A stretch of DNA of 43,024 nucleotides from Mastigocoleus sp. MO_188.B34 (GTDB lineage Bacteria; Cyanobacteriota; Cyanobacteriia; Cyanobacteriales; Nostocaceae), in contig NZ_JASJDK010000067.1 in NCBI RefSeq assembly GCF_030065675.1, forward strand, positions 1 through 43,024, given 5' to 3'. How positions within the stretch are numbered: the stretch's first letter is position 1; the number at the start of each line of letters is the position of its first letter. This document shows, in pieces, positions 17,233 through 25,972 of the stretch. The position numbers were made by a program, and so were the translations under genes. Below the pieces are notes generated by a model. It saw only the letters and a program-made list of their open reading frames with translations, was not told the DNA's origin and did not search any database.

Positions 17233-17547
17233 TTAAACTCCCCACAAAACCAGCAACAAACCTGTGAAGCTCCCCACCCAATAGTTAGCAGGTACAACCT
17301 TCTCAATTAGTACGAAAACAGCGAGTACAGCTATCCAAAGAAAATTCATCACTCTTAAGACGAACAGCAGCCAAGAAAGACAGAACATTCCATACTTTAG
17401 GCCCATACTTAAGGCACCTTTGACCTTTTCTTACCATTCTGACATGAGAAATCCTATTGGAGATCGACAATGAGCAAGACAGACATATTTAAGTCTGCTC
17501 CACTGAAAGATACCTGCTGTTATGAGAAGCAAGCCGCCCACATCTAT
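17233..17547 (-). pseudogene. Decayed DUF2182 integral membrane protein gene
   Basis: The minus strand from about 17547 reads IDVGGLLLITAGIFQWSRLK then CLAHCRSPIGFLMSEW, then a TAA stop (17431-17433). It then continues in the same frame as KVKGALSMGLKYGMFCLSW, VMNFLWIAVLAVFVLIEKV and ends at TAA 17233-17235. This matches the C-terminal half of DUF2182, a predicted metal-binding integral membrane family, including its CxxHCRSPLGF motif. The 5' half is gone (a stop lies just upstream) and an internal stop breaks the rest, so it cannot make a full protein. DUF2182 genes often sit beside DUF1326 genes in cyanobacteria; no partner remains here. It converges with the S8 protease gene. Confidence 0.68.
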
Positions 17548-17769
17548 TTGTTATGAGTGGGGGTTGCAGAATGGTTATGCTGTTGAGGAGTTTGGTTGTG
17601 TTCCTCTTGGAAGTGGCGTTGAGAGAGTTAAAATTCCCGGGATAAATTGATTGAGTTTGCTTTTCAAAGTACAGGTTAAATATAAGTATTTATACATATG
17701 TTTAAAGTCTTATTCATAACTAAAATAACAATTAATAAATCTCCTAAGATTCCATAGATAAATTTAGTT

Positions 17770-19446
17770 ATGAAAAATCAAAAAGAAACTATCCGTAAGA
17801 TAGTTACTTATCTCAACAATGAAGAAAACTATGGTGGGTTTTGGTTACCAAACATTCAACGTCCTTTTGTTTGGTCAGAAGAGCAAATCGAGCGACTATT
17901 TGACTCAATTATGCGTGAGTACCCTATCAGTACTCTGTTGGTTTGGCGAACAAATGCAAAAATCAAGTGTCGTAAGTTTATCGACCATTATAAACAAAGT
18001 TTGAAACTTTTTGATTTTTACATCCCAGAAAATAATCACACTAAATTACTGGTTTTGGATGGACAGCAACGCTTACAAAGTATGTTTATTGCCTTAAAAG
18101 GTAGTTACGAGAAGAAAGAATTATTTTTTAATATTCTCAGTGGAGACTTAGTTGCACCAGAAGATATACGTTATCAATTTAAGTTTTTTAATCCTGACAC
18201 TGCTAAATTCCCTTGGATTAAATTTAAAAATATCGTTTTTAATTATGAGACATTTGATGAGATTGCCGAAATAATTATTGATGATAGTAATGCAGAATTA
18301 ACTAAAAATGATAAAAAACATATCCGAAAAAATGTTGCTAGGATTGTTAAACAATTTTGTACTGTAGATTTCTTAACATATCAGGAACTTGATAGTGTTG
18401 ATGATCCAGAAGTCTATAAAGAAGATGACGTTGTAGAAATTTTTATTAGAGCCAATTCTGGTGGAACTCAGTTAGGTAAATCAGATTTACTCTTTTCTTT
18501 GTTGACATCTAGTTGGGATGATGCAGATGAAAGATTGGAAAACTTAATAGATGAACTAAATAGAAGTGATTATAGCTTTACCAGAGATTTTATTTTAAAA
18601 ACTTGCATTACCTTACTTGATCGAGGAGCCCAGTATAAGGTTAAGAAGTTCAGAGATGGAGATACCAAAATAGAAATTATCAAAAGCTGGGATAATATAG
18701 CCAATGCCATCAAAGATGTTAAAGATTTCTTACTGGGTAAAACTTTTCTAAGAACTGATAAAGCTGTTCCTTCTTACTTAGCATTAATTCCGATTATTTA
18801 TTTTCGCTATCATTATCCAAAAAAATGGTCTAGGGTAGAGCAGTTAGACACCTATATTCTCAGAACTTTTATTAGTGGTGCTTTTAGCGGTAATCCCGAT
18901 AGATTAATTGATAAATTAACCAGGAAAATTAAAGAAACTGAAAATTTTGATGTTAAACAATTATTTAGTGTAATTCGTGCAGATGGCAGAAATTTAGACA
19001 TTACCCAACATAGTATTATAACACAGCATTACTCTTCTAAATACATTCACTTGTATTTTAACTTGTGGTACCAAGGATTTAACTATTATCCAGCTTATGA
19101 AGCAAATTTACCGCAGATAGACCATATCTTTCCTCAATCTCTGCTGCGTAAAGTTAAAACAATTAACCCTACCACAAGTTACAAAAATATTCTCAAATAC
19201 AAGCAGTTTGAACGCGATCAAATCGCTAATTGCATGTTATTGACAGCCAAAGAAAATGGTGCTGGAGGGAAAAAAGATATGCCTCCTGAAGACTGGTTTC
19301 GTAACAAAGATGATAATTATTTAGATTTGCACCTAATTCCCAAAGACCCAGACTTATGGAAGTTAGACAACTACGAACAATTTATTGAAGCTCGGAAAAA
19401 ACTAATTTTGGAAAAATTTAGTTTTATGATTCAAGCAGACAACTAA
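17770..19446 (+). CDS. DUF262/HNH single-chain protein, GmrSD-type putative nuclease
   Basis: A 558-residue cytosolic protein. The N-terminal DUF262 domain (about 5-260) has LPNIQRPFVWSEEQIERLFDSI, the nucleotide-handling motif LDGQQR (Asp97) and EIFIRANSGGTQLGKSDLL. The C-terminal part (about 420-550) holds an HNH/DUF1524-like nuclease motif, QIDHIFPQS (Asp451-His452), followed by QIANCMLLTAKENG and KKDMPPEDWF. In GmrSD, DUF262 hydrolyses nucleotide and DUF1524 cuts modified phage DNA. Here both are in one chain. It is alone between spacers with no methylase, so a type IV (modification-dependent) defence role is inferred. The gene is AT-rich and preceded by a decayed gene, which suits an acquired locus. 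ATG 17770 is the first start. Confidence 0.82.
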   Translation: MKNQKETIRKIVTYLNNEENYGGFWLPNIQRPFVWSEEQIERLFDSIMREYPISTLLVWRTNAKIKCRKFIDHYKQSLKLFDFYIPENNHTKLLVLDGQQRLQSMFIALKGSYEKKELFFNILSGDLVAPEDIRYQFKFFNPDTAKFPWIKFKNIVFNYETFDEIAEIIIDDSNAELTKNDKKHIRKNVARIVKQFCTVDFLTYQELDSVDDPEVYKEDDVVEIFIRANSGGTQLGKSDLLFSLLTSSWDDADERLENLIDELNRSDYSFTRDFILKTCITLLDRGAQYKVKKFRDGDTKIEIIKSWDNIANAIKDVKDFLLGKTFLRTDKAVPSYLALIPIIYFRYHYPKKWSRVEQLDTYILRTFISGAFSGNPDRLIDKLTRKIKETENFDVKQLFSVIRADGRNLDITQHSIITQHYSSKYIHLYFNLWYQGFNYYPAYEANLPQIDHIFPQSLLRKVKTINPTTSYKNILKYKQFERDQIANCMLLTAKENGAGGKKDMPPEDWFRNKDDNYLDLHLIPKDPDLWKLDNYEQFIEARKKLILEKFSFMIQADN

Positions 19447-19558
19447 ACGCTTTCAGTTTCTTTGCATGTCTTTCTCTGGATCTGAAGTATTGAGATAAGT
19501 TTGCACCATAGTAGCGACGCGATTCTGACACTTGCATATCGAAAGAATATTAATAAAT

Positions 19559-19632
19559 TTACGAGAACAGAGAATGGTAAACGGTTATTGTACCCAGTGA
19601 AATACAATAGTTCCTATTCTCTGTTCTCGTAA
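19559..19632. repeat. 74-nt nested inverted repeat between convergent genes
   Basis: Perfect 17-nt arms (TTACGAGAACAGAGAAT at 19559-19575 and its reverse complement at 19616-19632) enclose a second stem, TATTGTA (19586-19592) with TACAATA (19603-19609), around a 10-nt loop. It lies 112 nt after the DUF262 gene and 17 nt from the end of the convergent monooxygenase gene. It could be a bidirectional terminator, a very small MITE-like element, or a structured RNA. No U-run follows either arm. Confidence 0.7.
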
Positions 19633-19649
19633 TAGCTCTTCTAAATTAA

Positions 19650-21077
19650 TTAAGAAAGAACTTCTGTAGAAGTAGGTAAAGTCTCTGGGGAATTACCATT
19701 AATTTTCCTACTAATTATCTGTCCTAAAACTCCCAAAATAATTCCAGGCGCAAATAATGCCGCAGGTGGTTTAATCATATGTATGACTTCAAAAAATGTC
19801 CGATGTAATTTTGGCTGACGGGTAGATAATAAAATAACTTCATCCATATATTTGTGCATAAAACGAGTCATTCTGTCGGGTTTTCCACCCTCAGTACTTT
19901 CCCAACGACAATCATCACTGGTCGCCATTAACCACGGAGTTTTTAACACCTGAGCTAGCTGTTTTTGAAACTTTTTAGTTAATCCTTTAAGTGTATATTC
20001 GGAACGACTAAGCTGCTTTTGTAAGCATTTTTGTAGAGTTAAAGCCCCTAAAGCAGCAGTTGTCATTCCTTGACCATATATCGGATTAAAAGCACAAACT
20101 GCATCCCCGATGGTGACTAAAGCATCTGGCAAACGCGTTAATTTTTCATAATGATACCAGCAATTTTCTGTGCGGCGATAACCGTACACTTTGGAAATAG
20201 GTTTAGCATCTTTGATTAGATCATAAATCGCTGAATTACGTAGAGTACGGGCGTATTCTATAAAACCCTCGTCATTAGTAGGTGGGTAATCTCTAGCAAT
20301 ACCTGCCAAAGTTACAGCCCAACGATTACCTTCTGCAGGGACTAAAACTCCTCCTCGTTTATCATAGGGAGGTTTAGAGAGAACTCCTAAAGCTTGCCAA
20401 CTTACTTCTAAATTTTGAGGACGTTCGTACCAACGAGTGCTGTAACCCAAAAAAGAATTGATCTCTGTTTTTTCTGGCGTCTGGTAACCCATTGATTTTA
20501 ACCAATTGCGTGCTTGGGAATTACGCCCAGAAGCATCCACAACTAAATCTGCACTTAATTTTTCTTCTTTGTTCCGATCTAAGTAATATACCTTGACTCC
20601 CTTTACTTGAGAATTAGACTCATCACTTAGCAATCCCCGAACTTGAGTCTTTTCCAGAAACTTTATATTATCAAAACTCAAAAGACGACGATGTACCAAC
20701 CATTCTAAAAATGCACGACTACAAGTGTGGGTAATCAAATTTGATTCAATATGCGGATGCCAACCCCAAAAACCAAAAAGTGCGTATTCTTTAGCCCAAT
20801 CTATTTTTGGTGCTCCAGCTTCCTTTATCTCTGAATCTATCCCAGGAAATAATTTTTCTAAAATTCTTTTCCCTTGAGTAAGCAGTACATGAACATGATT
20901 TGCTTGAGGAACACCTGTACGGGTTTGGGGTTCTTGGGGTAAAGTATCGCGCTCAACTACAATTACACGAGCAAAATAATCTGCTAAAACCCTTGCACTT
21001 AAAAGTCCAGCCATGCTGCTGCCGATAACTATAGCAGTGCGATCGTTAATATTTTGCTGTGATATTGACGTGTGCAT
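19650..21077 (-). CDS. FAD-dependent monooxygenase/oxidoreductase family protein
   Basis: A 475-residue soluble flavoprotein of the aromatic-hydroxylase-like fold. The dinucleotide-binding start is AIVIGSSMAGLLSARVLAD (residues about 15-33), where GSSMAG replaces the classical GxGxxG, followed by VVERD at the ribose-binding acid. A second FAD motif is VTIGDAVCAFNPIYGQGMT near residue 317. The mid part holds LVVDASGRNSQARNW near 181. A mildly hydrophobic C-terminus (PPAALFAPGIILGVLGQII) may touch the membrane. Substrate is unknown; relatives include tryptophan halogenase-like and geranylgeranyl reductase-like enzymes. It is convergent with the DUF262 gene. The first ATG is at 21077. Confidence 0.8.
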   Translation of the reverse strand: MHTSISQQNINDRTAIVIGSSMAGLLSARVLADYFARVIVVERDTLPQEPQTRTGVPQANHVHVLLTQGKRILEKLFPGIDSEIKEAGAPKIDWAKEYALFGFWGWHPHIESNLITHTCSRAFLEWLVHRRLLSFDNIKFLEKTQVRGLLSDESNSQVKGVKVYYLDRNKEEKLSADLVVDASGRNSQARNWLKSMGYQTPEKTEINSFLGYSTRWYERPQNLEVSWQALGVLSKPPYDKRGGVLVPAEGNRWAVTLAGIARDYPPTNDEGFIEYARTLRNSAIYDLIKDAKPISKVYGYRRTENCWYHYEKLTRLPDALVTIGDAVCAFNPIYGQGMTTAALGALTLQKCLQKQLSRSEYTLKGLTKKFQKQLAQVLKTPWLMATSDDCRWESTEGGKPDRMTRFMHKYMDEVILLSTRQPKLHRTFFEVIHMIKPPAALFAPGIILGVLGQIISRKINGNSPETLPTSTEVLS

Positions 21078-21455
21078 CTTATTTTACTAACCCAATTTGT
21101 AAAACTTGTAATCCGATCTTAGCGAGAATTACCCAAGCTTTACAGAAATTATTACGCCGTAAAGTGTGAAATATGAATTTTAGAACTGAAAAATAAAAAT
21201 AGGAAACAATTTTGTAAACTCCAGGCTATTACTAGCTTTTAAGGCTTATTTTCTAACATTATAGAAACAATAATCAATTTTCACTTCAAGCCCTATCTAG
21301 CAAGTATTTGATATTTTCCTAAGCGTAATAATGATGAAATAAAATTAAAACAATATTAGTAATATCCAAAAATAATACAAGTATTTTTACTGGTTACTAG
21401 TTAATTCCGAGTCGGTTAAAACCCATAATATGGGTGAAAATAGATTAAGATTAAC
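21078..21455. other. Divergent promoter region, no gene seen
   Basis: AT-rich region between the minus-strand monooxygenase and the plus-strand GGDEF-EAL gene. No hairpin or ORF of note. Confidence 0.5.
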
Positions 21456-23813
21456 ATGAATAACTTAGTAAATTCTCTACCACCTAAAATAATTTTAATA
21501 GTTGATGATAATCCCAATAATTTACAGCTTTTATCTCAATCTTTAAAAAAAGTTGGTTATAAAATTCTCATTGCTCAGAGTGGAAATAGAGCGATTGAAA
21601 TTGCCAAAGTTAATCATCCCGACCTAATTTTATTAGACGTGATGATATCGAATTTTGATGGATTTGCTACCTGTCATCATTTAAAAAGTAACCCCAGCAC
21701 CAAAGATATCCCGGTTATTTTTATGACTGCCCTAAAAGAAACCAAAAATAAAGTACAAGGCTTTAAATTAGGGGCGGTAGATTACATAACTAAACCGATT
21801 AAGGAAGAAGAATTATTAGCACGAATTGAAACCCATCTTTCCCTTCAGAGCTTACGTCAAAATTTAGCTCAAGATGCTGCTCAACAAAAATTACTAGGGA
21901 AAATTAGCGATCGCATTCGTCAATCACTAGATTTAAAATTAATCTTAGAAACTGCAACTGAAGAAATAAGAGCTTTCTTAGACTGTGACCTTGTTTGGTT
22001 GGCTCAAATAAACAATCAAAGCATATCGATTAAAGCCTATGCTTCTAGTGGTATTACCATTGATTTTGAAGAACAAATACCCTACGATTGCTTTCTCATA
22101 AATCTAAAAAATCATCAACATATCTGTTGCACAAATAATGTAAATGGCAACATATCTTACAGTAAATCCGATCTACAAAACAAAACTCATAAAATTGAAG
22201 TAAATAAAACAAAAAACAGAAAGCAGAAAATAGAAACTATCTTAGATGCGCAATCTTTGCTTAATCCTCAAGCACGATTAATAGCTCCAATCTTAATTAA
22301 TGCGAATCAATCGGCAGATCCTGCTACTGTTAAAAATACCTTGTGGGGATGGCTAATTGCAGACCAATATAAATTGTCCCGACAGTGGAAAATAAGAGAG
22401 ATTGACTTACTAGAAAAGTTGACAACCCAATTATCTATTGGTATTAAACAAGGATTACTTTACCAACAATTATCCAAACTAGCGATTGTAGATTCTTTAA
22501 CTAATCTCTATAATCGTCGTTATTTCGACCAACAACTATATAAAGAGTGGTACAGGCTTAAACGCACCTCTTCCCCTCTGTCATTAATTATCTGTGATGT
22601 GGATTGTTTTAAAAACTACAATGATACCTATGGTCATCAACTTGGAGATGAATGCTTACAACAAGTAGCTAAAGCAATTGCTACCACAATTAAACGACCT
22701 GGAGATGTTTTAACTCGTTACGGAGGAGAAGAATTTGCTGCAATTTTACCCCACACACCCGAATCTGGAGCAATCAAAGTTGCCGAAGACATGAGGATTG
22801 CTGTTAAAGAATTAAATATCCCTCATCTTGATTCCTTAGCAAATTCTGTTGTCACCATTAGTGTTGGTATAGCTAGTGTAATACCCAACTGCGAAAATAA
22901 TCCCGATCTGCTGCTCAAAGCTGCCGATCTATCTTTATATCAATCTAAAGAACGAGGTCGAGATTGTATTACTGTTTATTCAGACCCCATCTCTACCTTC
23001 AAAGAACGTCAAGAAAAAACTAAATGCTGGGTTAAACAACTTCGCCAAGCTCTCCAAGAAAATTTGTTTAGCCTCTATGCGCAACCCATTGTTCCTTTGG
23101 AAGTAGATGACAAAAAAAGATACTTTGAAATTTTATTGCGTCTTACAGATAAAAATAATGGAGTTATTTCCCCCAATGTCTTTTTAGACATAGCAGAGCG
23201 TAACTTCCTAATTACTGATATTGATACTTGGGTCGTTAATAATTTAATGGAAAAGCTTAGCAATTTTCATTCGGAGGGTGAATCTTCTGGAACTAACTTT
23301 GATTTGCAAAATTACCGCTTTTCCATTAATCTTTCGGGAGCATCACTCAATAGTGAATCTTTTCTAGAGTTTTTGTCACAAAAACTGACTGATTCCCATC
23401 TTCCTCCAGACTTATTCTGCTTTGAAATTACTGAAACTGTAGCAGTTTCCAATCTGAATAGAGTCTCAAAGTTTATTAAATCTCTCAAAAATCTTGGCTG
23501 CAGTTTTGCTCTCGATGATTTTGGTAAAGGTATGTCTTCTTTGACTTATCTAAAGAATTTACCTGTAGATTATTTAAAAATTGATGGCTCTTTTATCAAG
23601 GAATTGAATAGCAACAAAGCCTCAAAGGTGATGGTGGAAGCAATTAATCATATAGCCGAAGGGATTGGTCTCAAAACCATAGCTGAATTTGTCGAAAATC
23701 AAACTATTTTAGATGCTTTACGCAAATTAAAAGTAGATTATGTTCAAGGATTTCATTTAGGTCGTCCAGGAATATTGACGGATGTTTTATCCCATCCAAT
23801 CCCTAATCCCTAA
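21456..23813 (+). CDS. REC-GAF-GGDEF-EAL cyclic-di-GMP regulator
   Basis: A 785-residue cytosolic signalling protein. The receiver domain covers 12-130, with phosphoacceptor Asp61 (LILLDVM) and KPI at about 108. A GAF-like domain follows at about 150-335. The GGDEF domain (about 350-505) has GGEEF at 423-427 and an intact inhibitory I-site, RPGD, five residues before it, so it should be an active diguanylate cyclase. The EAL domain (about 530-780) has the motif as EIL (Glu558), plus INLSGAS, FEITET, LDDFGKG, LKIDGSF, AEFVEN and YVQGFHLG, so all key phosphodiesterase residues are present. It can therefore make or degrade c-di-GMP in response to a partner kinase, which is not in the window. The last residues (HPIPNP and stop) are written by an STRR block. 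Confidence 0.93.
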   Translation: MNNLVNSLPPKIILIVDDNPNNLQLLSQSLKKVGYKILIAQSGNRAIEIAKVNHPDLILLDVMISNFDGFATCHHLKSNPSTKDIPVIFMTALKETKNKVQGFKLGAVDYITKPIKEEELLARIETHLSLQSLRQNLAQDAAQQKLLGKISDRIRQSLDLKLILETATEEIRAFLDCDLVWLAQINNQSISIKAYASSGITIDFEEQIPYDCFLINLKNHQHICCTNNVNGNISYSKSDLQNKTHKIEVNKTKNRKQKIETILDAQSLLNPQARLIAPILINANQSADPATVKNTLWGWLIADQYKLSRQWKIREIDLLEKLTTQLSIGIKQGLLYQQLSKLAIVDSLTNLYNRRYFDQQLYKEWYRLKRTSSPLSLIICDVDCFKNYNDTYGHQLGDECLQQVAKAIATTIKRPGDVLTRYGGEEFAAILPHTPESGAIKVAEDMRIAVKELNIPHLDSLANSVVTISVGIASVIPNCENNPDLLLKAADLSLYQSKERGRDCITVYSDPISTFKERQEKTKCWVKQLRQALQENLFSLYAQPIVPLEVDDKKRYFEILLRLTDKNNGVISPNVFLDIAERNFLITDIDTWVVNNLMEKLSNFHSEGESSGTNFDLQNYRFSINLSGASLNSESFLEFLSQKLTDSHLPPDLFCFEITETVAVSNLNRVSKFIKSLKNLGCSFALDDFGKGMSSLTYLKNLPVDYLKIDGSFIKELNSNKASKVMVEAINHIAEGIGLKTIAEFVENQTILDALRKLKVDYVQGFHLGRPGILTDVLSHPIPNP

Positions 23814-23833
23814 TCCCCAGTCCCTAGTCCCCA
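23797..23833. repeat. STRR block overlapping the 3' end of the GGDEF-EAL gene
   Basis: CCCATCC, AATCCCT, AATCCCT, AATCCCC heptamers in tandem. The stop codon TAA at 23811-23813 and the preceding residues are inside the repeat. Confidence 0.85.
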
Positions 23834-23946
23834 TATGCCGCTAAGAACGCGCGGCTGCTAACGTAGTGTACCGTAGGTATTGCGCCACGTTCGCGCAGCG
23901 CCTTCTCAGCGGCGGCACGCAGTGCTATCCCCAATCCCCAATCCCC
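23834..23946. repeat. GC-rich dispersed repeat flanked by second STRR
   Basis: A locally GC-rich 90-nt stretch with several short palindromes (for example CCGCTAAGAACGCGCGGC, and GCGCCACG with CGCAGCGC), then ATCCCCA units at 23926-23946. This composite is typical of dispersed cyanobacterial intergenic repeats and is not coding. It separates the convergent GGDEF-EAL and cobW genes. Confidence 0.5.
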
Positions 23947-23947
23947 G

Positions 23948-24982
23948 CTAATTCAAAATCGCTTTTTCTACTTTTGCTGCTTGAAGCTCCCGACCAATAA
24001 ATACTAAACGAGTTTGACGAGGTTCTTCATCTAACCACATGCGATCGTAAAAAGAATCAAAGCGATTACCAACTCCTTGAAGAATCATCCGCATTGGCTT
24101 TTGAGGAACGTTAACAAAACCTTTGATGCGGTAGATTTCTTCTTGTTGCACTAACTCTTGTAGTTTATTAATCAAAATTTTTGGTTCAAATTCTTGGTCT
24201 AAAACAAATTCCACCGAGTTAATTCCATCATCATGTTCGTGTTCTTCTTCATGGTCGTGATGACTGGGACGACTATCGAGATTATCTTCAACTGCAGCAT
24301 TAAAACCTAACAATAAATCGGTATTAATTTCTCCGCGATCGCAGGGTACAATTTTAATTCCTGATGGAACTTGCTTTTGTAATGATTCAGTAACTCGAGC
24401 AACAACAGCCTTATCAACTAAATCTGTTTTTGTTAATAAAACTAAATCTGCAAAAGCTAACTGGTCTTCAAATAATTCTTCGATGGGAGTTTCGTGCTCG
24501 ATACTTTCGTCAGATTCCCGTTGTTTTTCCAAAGCAGCAAGATCGGTAACAAGATTTCCCATCGCTAAGGCTTGACAATCTACAACCGTGACAACGCCAT
24601 CAACCGTTGCAGCATTACGAATTTGATGCCAGCGAAAGGCTTGGACTAAAGGTTTCGGTAAAGCTAAACCAGAAGTTTCTACAAGAATACAGTCAATACT
24701 ATCTCGCCTCTCAACTAACTGTTGCATCACTGGATAAAATTCTTCCTGGACGGTACAGCAAAGACATCCATTATTCAGTTCAACAATATTAGTTTGTGGG
24801 TTTCCTTTTTCATCACAAACTTGACACCCACGTAAAATTTCGCCATCAATACCAACTTCGCCAAATTCATTGACTAAAACAGCAATGCGACGCCCTTGAT
24901 TATTTTTGAGAAGATTGCGGACAAGAGTAGTTTTACCAGCACCGAGAAATCCAGTGATAACAGTTACAGGAATTTTATGCAT
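23948..24982 (-). CDS. cobW: CobW-family G3E GTPase / metallochaperone
   Basis: A 344-residue cytosolic GTPase. The P-loop is GFLGAGKTT (11-19), the family zinc/cobalt motif is CLCC (73-76), Walker B is in VETSGLALP (101-109), and the guanine-recognition motif is TKTD (184-187). A His/Glu-rich loop (241-250) can bind metal. The CobW C-terminal domain follows (RIKGFVNVPQ near 284). CobW proteins supply cobalt for cobalamin synthesis; other G3E branches handle zinc or nickel. The cobalamin riboswitch upstream at 25450-25592 on the same strand supports the CobW assignment rather than a zinc-responsive ZNG1-type role. Start ATG at 24982 gives a standard N-terminus. The leader is about 600 nt long. 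Confidence 0.92.
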   Translation of the reverse strand: MHKIPVTVITGFLGAGKTTLVRNLLKNNQGRRIAVLVNEFGEVGIDGEILRGCQVCDEKGNPQTNIVELNNGCLCCTVQEEFYPVMQQLVERRDSIDCILVETSGLALPKPLVQAFRWHQIRNAATVDGVVTVVDCQALAMGNLVTDLAALEKQRESDESIEHETPIEELFEDQLAFADLVLLTKTDLVDKAVVARVTESLQKQVPSGIKIVPCDRGEINTDLLLGFNAAVEDNLDSRPSHHDHEEEHEHDDGINSVEFVLDQEFEPKILINKLQELVQQEEIYRIKGFVNVPQKPMRMILQGVGNRFDSFYDRMWLDEEPRQTRLVFIGRELQAAKVEKAILN

Positions 24983-25313
24983 TTTTAAGTGTTCGCGAAA
25001 AATTATTGACTCAAATTACAAAAAGTTAATTTATTCTCGTTTGGGGATTTACCAATTCAGCCCCATTTGTAGACGAGATAGTTTAGCGCCAGCACTGCGC
25101 TCTGAAGTATGTGTACATTTCTTCAGCTAACCGTATGCAAGAAGTCTCATCAAAGATGAGCGATAGTACAGTGTTTTTGAAAGTAGAACAAAATAACTAA
25201 GTTTTGTAGAGCAAGTAGAGCATAGATGTAGAAACAAATTTAAGAGGAAGTTTTTCAAGTAATTGTTTCTGCATCGATACTTTGAAACACAAAAAATTAA
25301 TGTGCGTACAGAT
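24983..25313. other. Leader region of cobW
   Basis: About 330 nt between the possible leader ORF and the cobW start. I see no ORF or clear hairpin that would serve as the riboswitch expression platform here. Confidence 0.45.
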
Positions 25314-25412
25314 CTAATAACTTAAAATCTGCTTATCAAATGGGATACCCTCTGGGTATATATATTGGATATTTCTTTGATTTAATTGCAATAAAAATTG
25401 ATTCGACATCAT
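25314..25412 (-). CDS. Possible 32-residue ORF in the cobalamin-riboswitch leader
   Basis: ATG at 25412 opens a 32-codon frame (MMSNQFLLQLNQRN, ending ILSY, stop TAG 25314-25316) that begins 38 nt beyond the riboswitch. GAGG lies five bases before the ATG, a good ribosome site that is rare in this window. The peptide has no recognised domain and is polar. It may be a true short gene, a regulatory leader ORF, or chance. Low certainty. Confidence 0.3.
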   Translation of the reverse strand: MMSNQFLLQLNQRNIQYIYPEGIPFDKQILSY

Positions 25413-25449
25413 CTGTACCTCGCAGACCTTTTACCTGATTCAGAAAAAA

Positions 25450-25592
25450 TACGGCGGGCATCCTGACTTAGAGACAAAGCTCTTGTTTTATCTCATCACA
25501 GTTGCGGGACAGTGTCGGATTTTCACCAATCTTTCCCCATTACCTCTGATAGCTGTTCCCTACCAGAACCGATATTACGTACCTACAGAACA
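25450..25592 (-). ncRNA. Cobalamin (B12) riboswitch
   Basis: On the minus strand the sequence reads GGTAGGGAACAG, TGGTGAAAATCCGACACTG, TCCCGCAACTGTGA and AAGTCAGGATGCCCGCC, in order. These are the conserved core strands of the cobalamin riboswitch, including the B12-box-like AGTCAGGAT(G/A)CC segment. It lies upstream of cobW on the same strand with only a possible 32-codon ORF between. Binding of adenosylcobalamin normally lowers expression of the downstream gene by blocking ribosome access or ending transcription. Position limits are approximate by a few bases. Confidence 0.93.
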
Positions 25593-25755
25593 TAGCACAA
25601 TATGAGTTAGTAAAGCTTTGGATTTTAGCCCCATAGGTAATATTTTCAAGATTTAGGGTTAATTAACGGCTGATAATTCAACAATTTATCCACCGCCGCG
25701 ATCGCTCTCTAGGGTTAATGCACGGACTTAGTAGTTTTCGTGCAATGAAGGCTAA

Positions 25756-25872
25756 CTAATTTTTTTGGTTTACCAAAATACAAACAATGATGAAGATCGT
25801 AAAACCGACATAAGAGAAAACAGTTAGCCAGTCTTGCCAATTAACGGGAATTTCTGCAAATAGATTTATCAT
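25756..25872 (-). CDS. 38-residue single-transmembrane microprotein
   Basis: ATG 25872 to TAG 25756-25758 encodes 38 residues: a polar N-terminus with three acidic or aromatic residues (NLFAEIPVNWQDWL), one membrane helix (VFSYVGFTIFIIVCILV) and a short basic end (NQKN). This layout is like the small membrane subunits of cyanobacterial photosynthetic and NDH-1 complexes, but I do not recognise the family. No Shine-Dalgarno is seen, which is common in cyanobacteria. It lies 100 nt after the secreted-protein gene at 25973-26278 on the same strand and upstream of the riboswitch. Confidence rests on the amphipathic design alone. Confidence 0.45.
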   Translation of the reverse strand: MINLFAEIPVNWQDWLTVFSYVGFTIFIIVCILVNQKN

Positions 25873-25972
25873 TTAAATTAATTTTTATTTTTTGCTGGCG
25901 AATTATCGGTCCCTAATATCCATCAGCGATCGATAAAAACTATTTTTGAAATTTAAATTTATTTTTCAGGGT

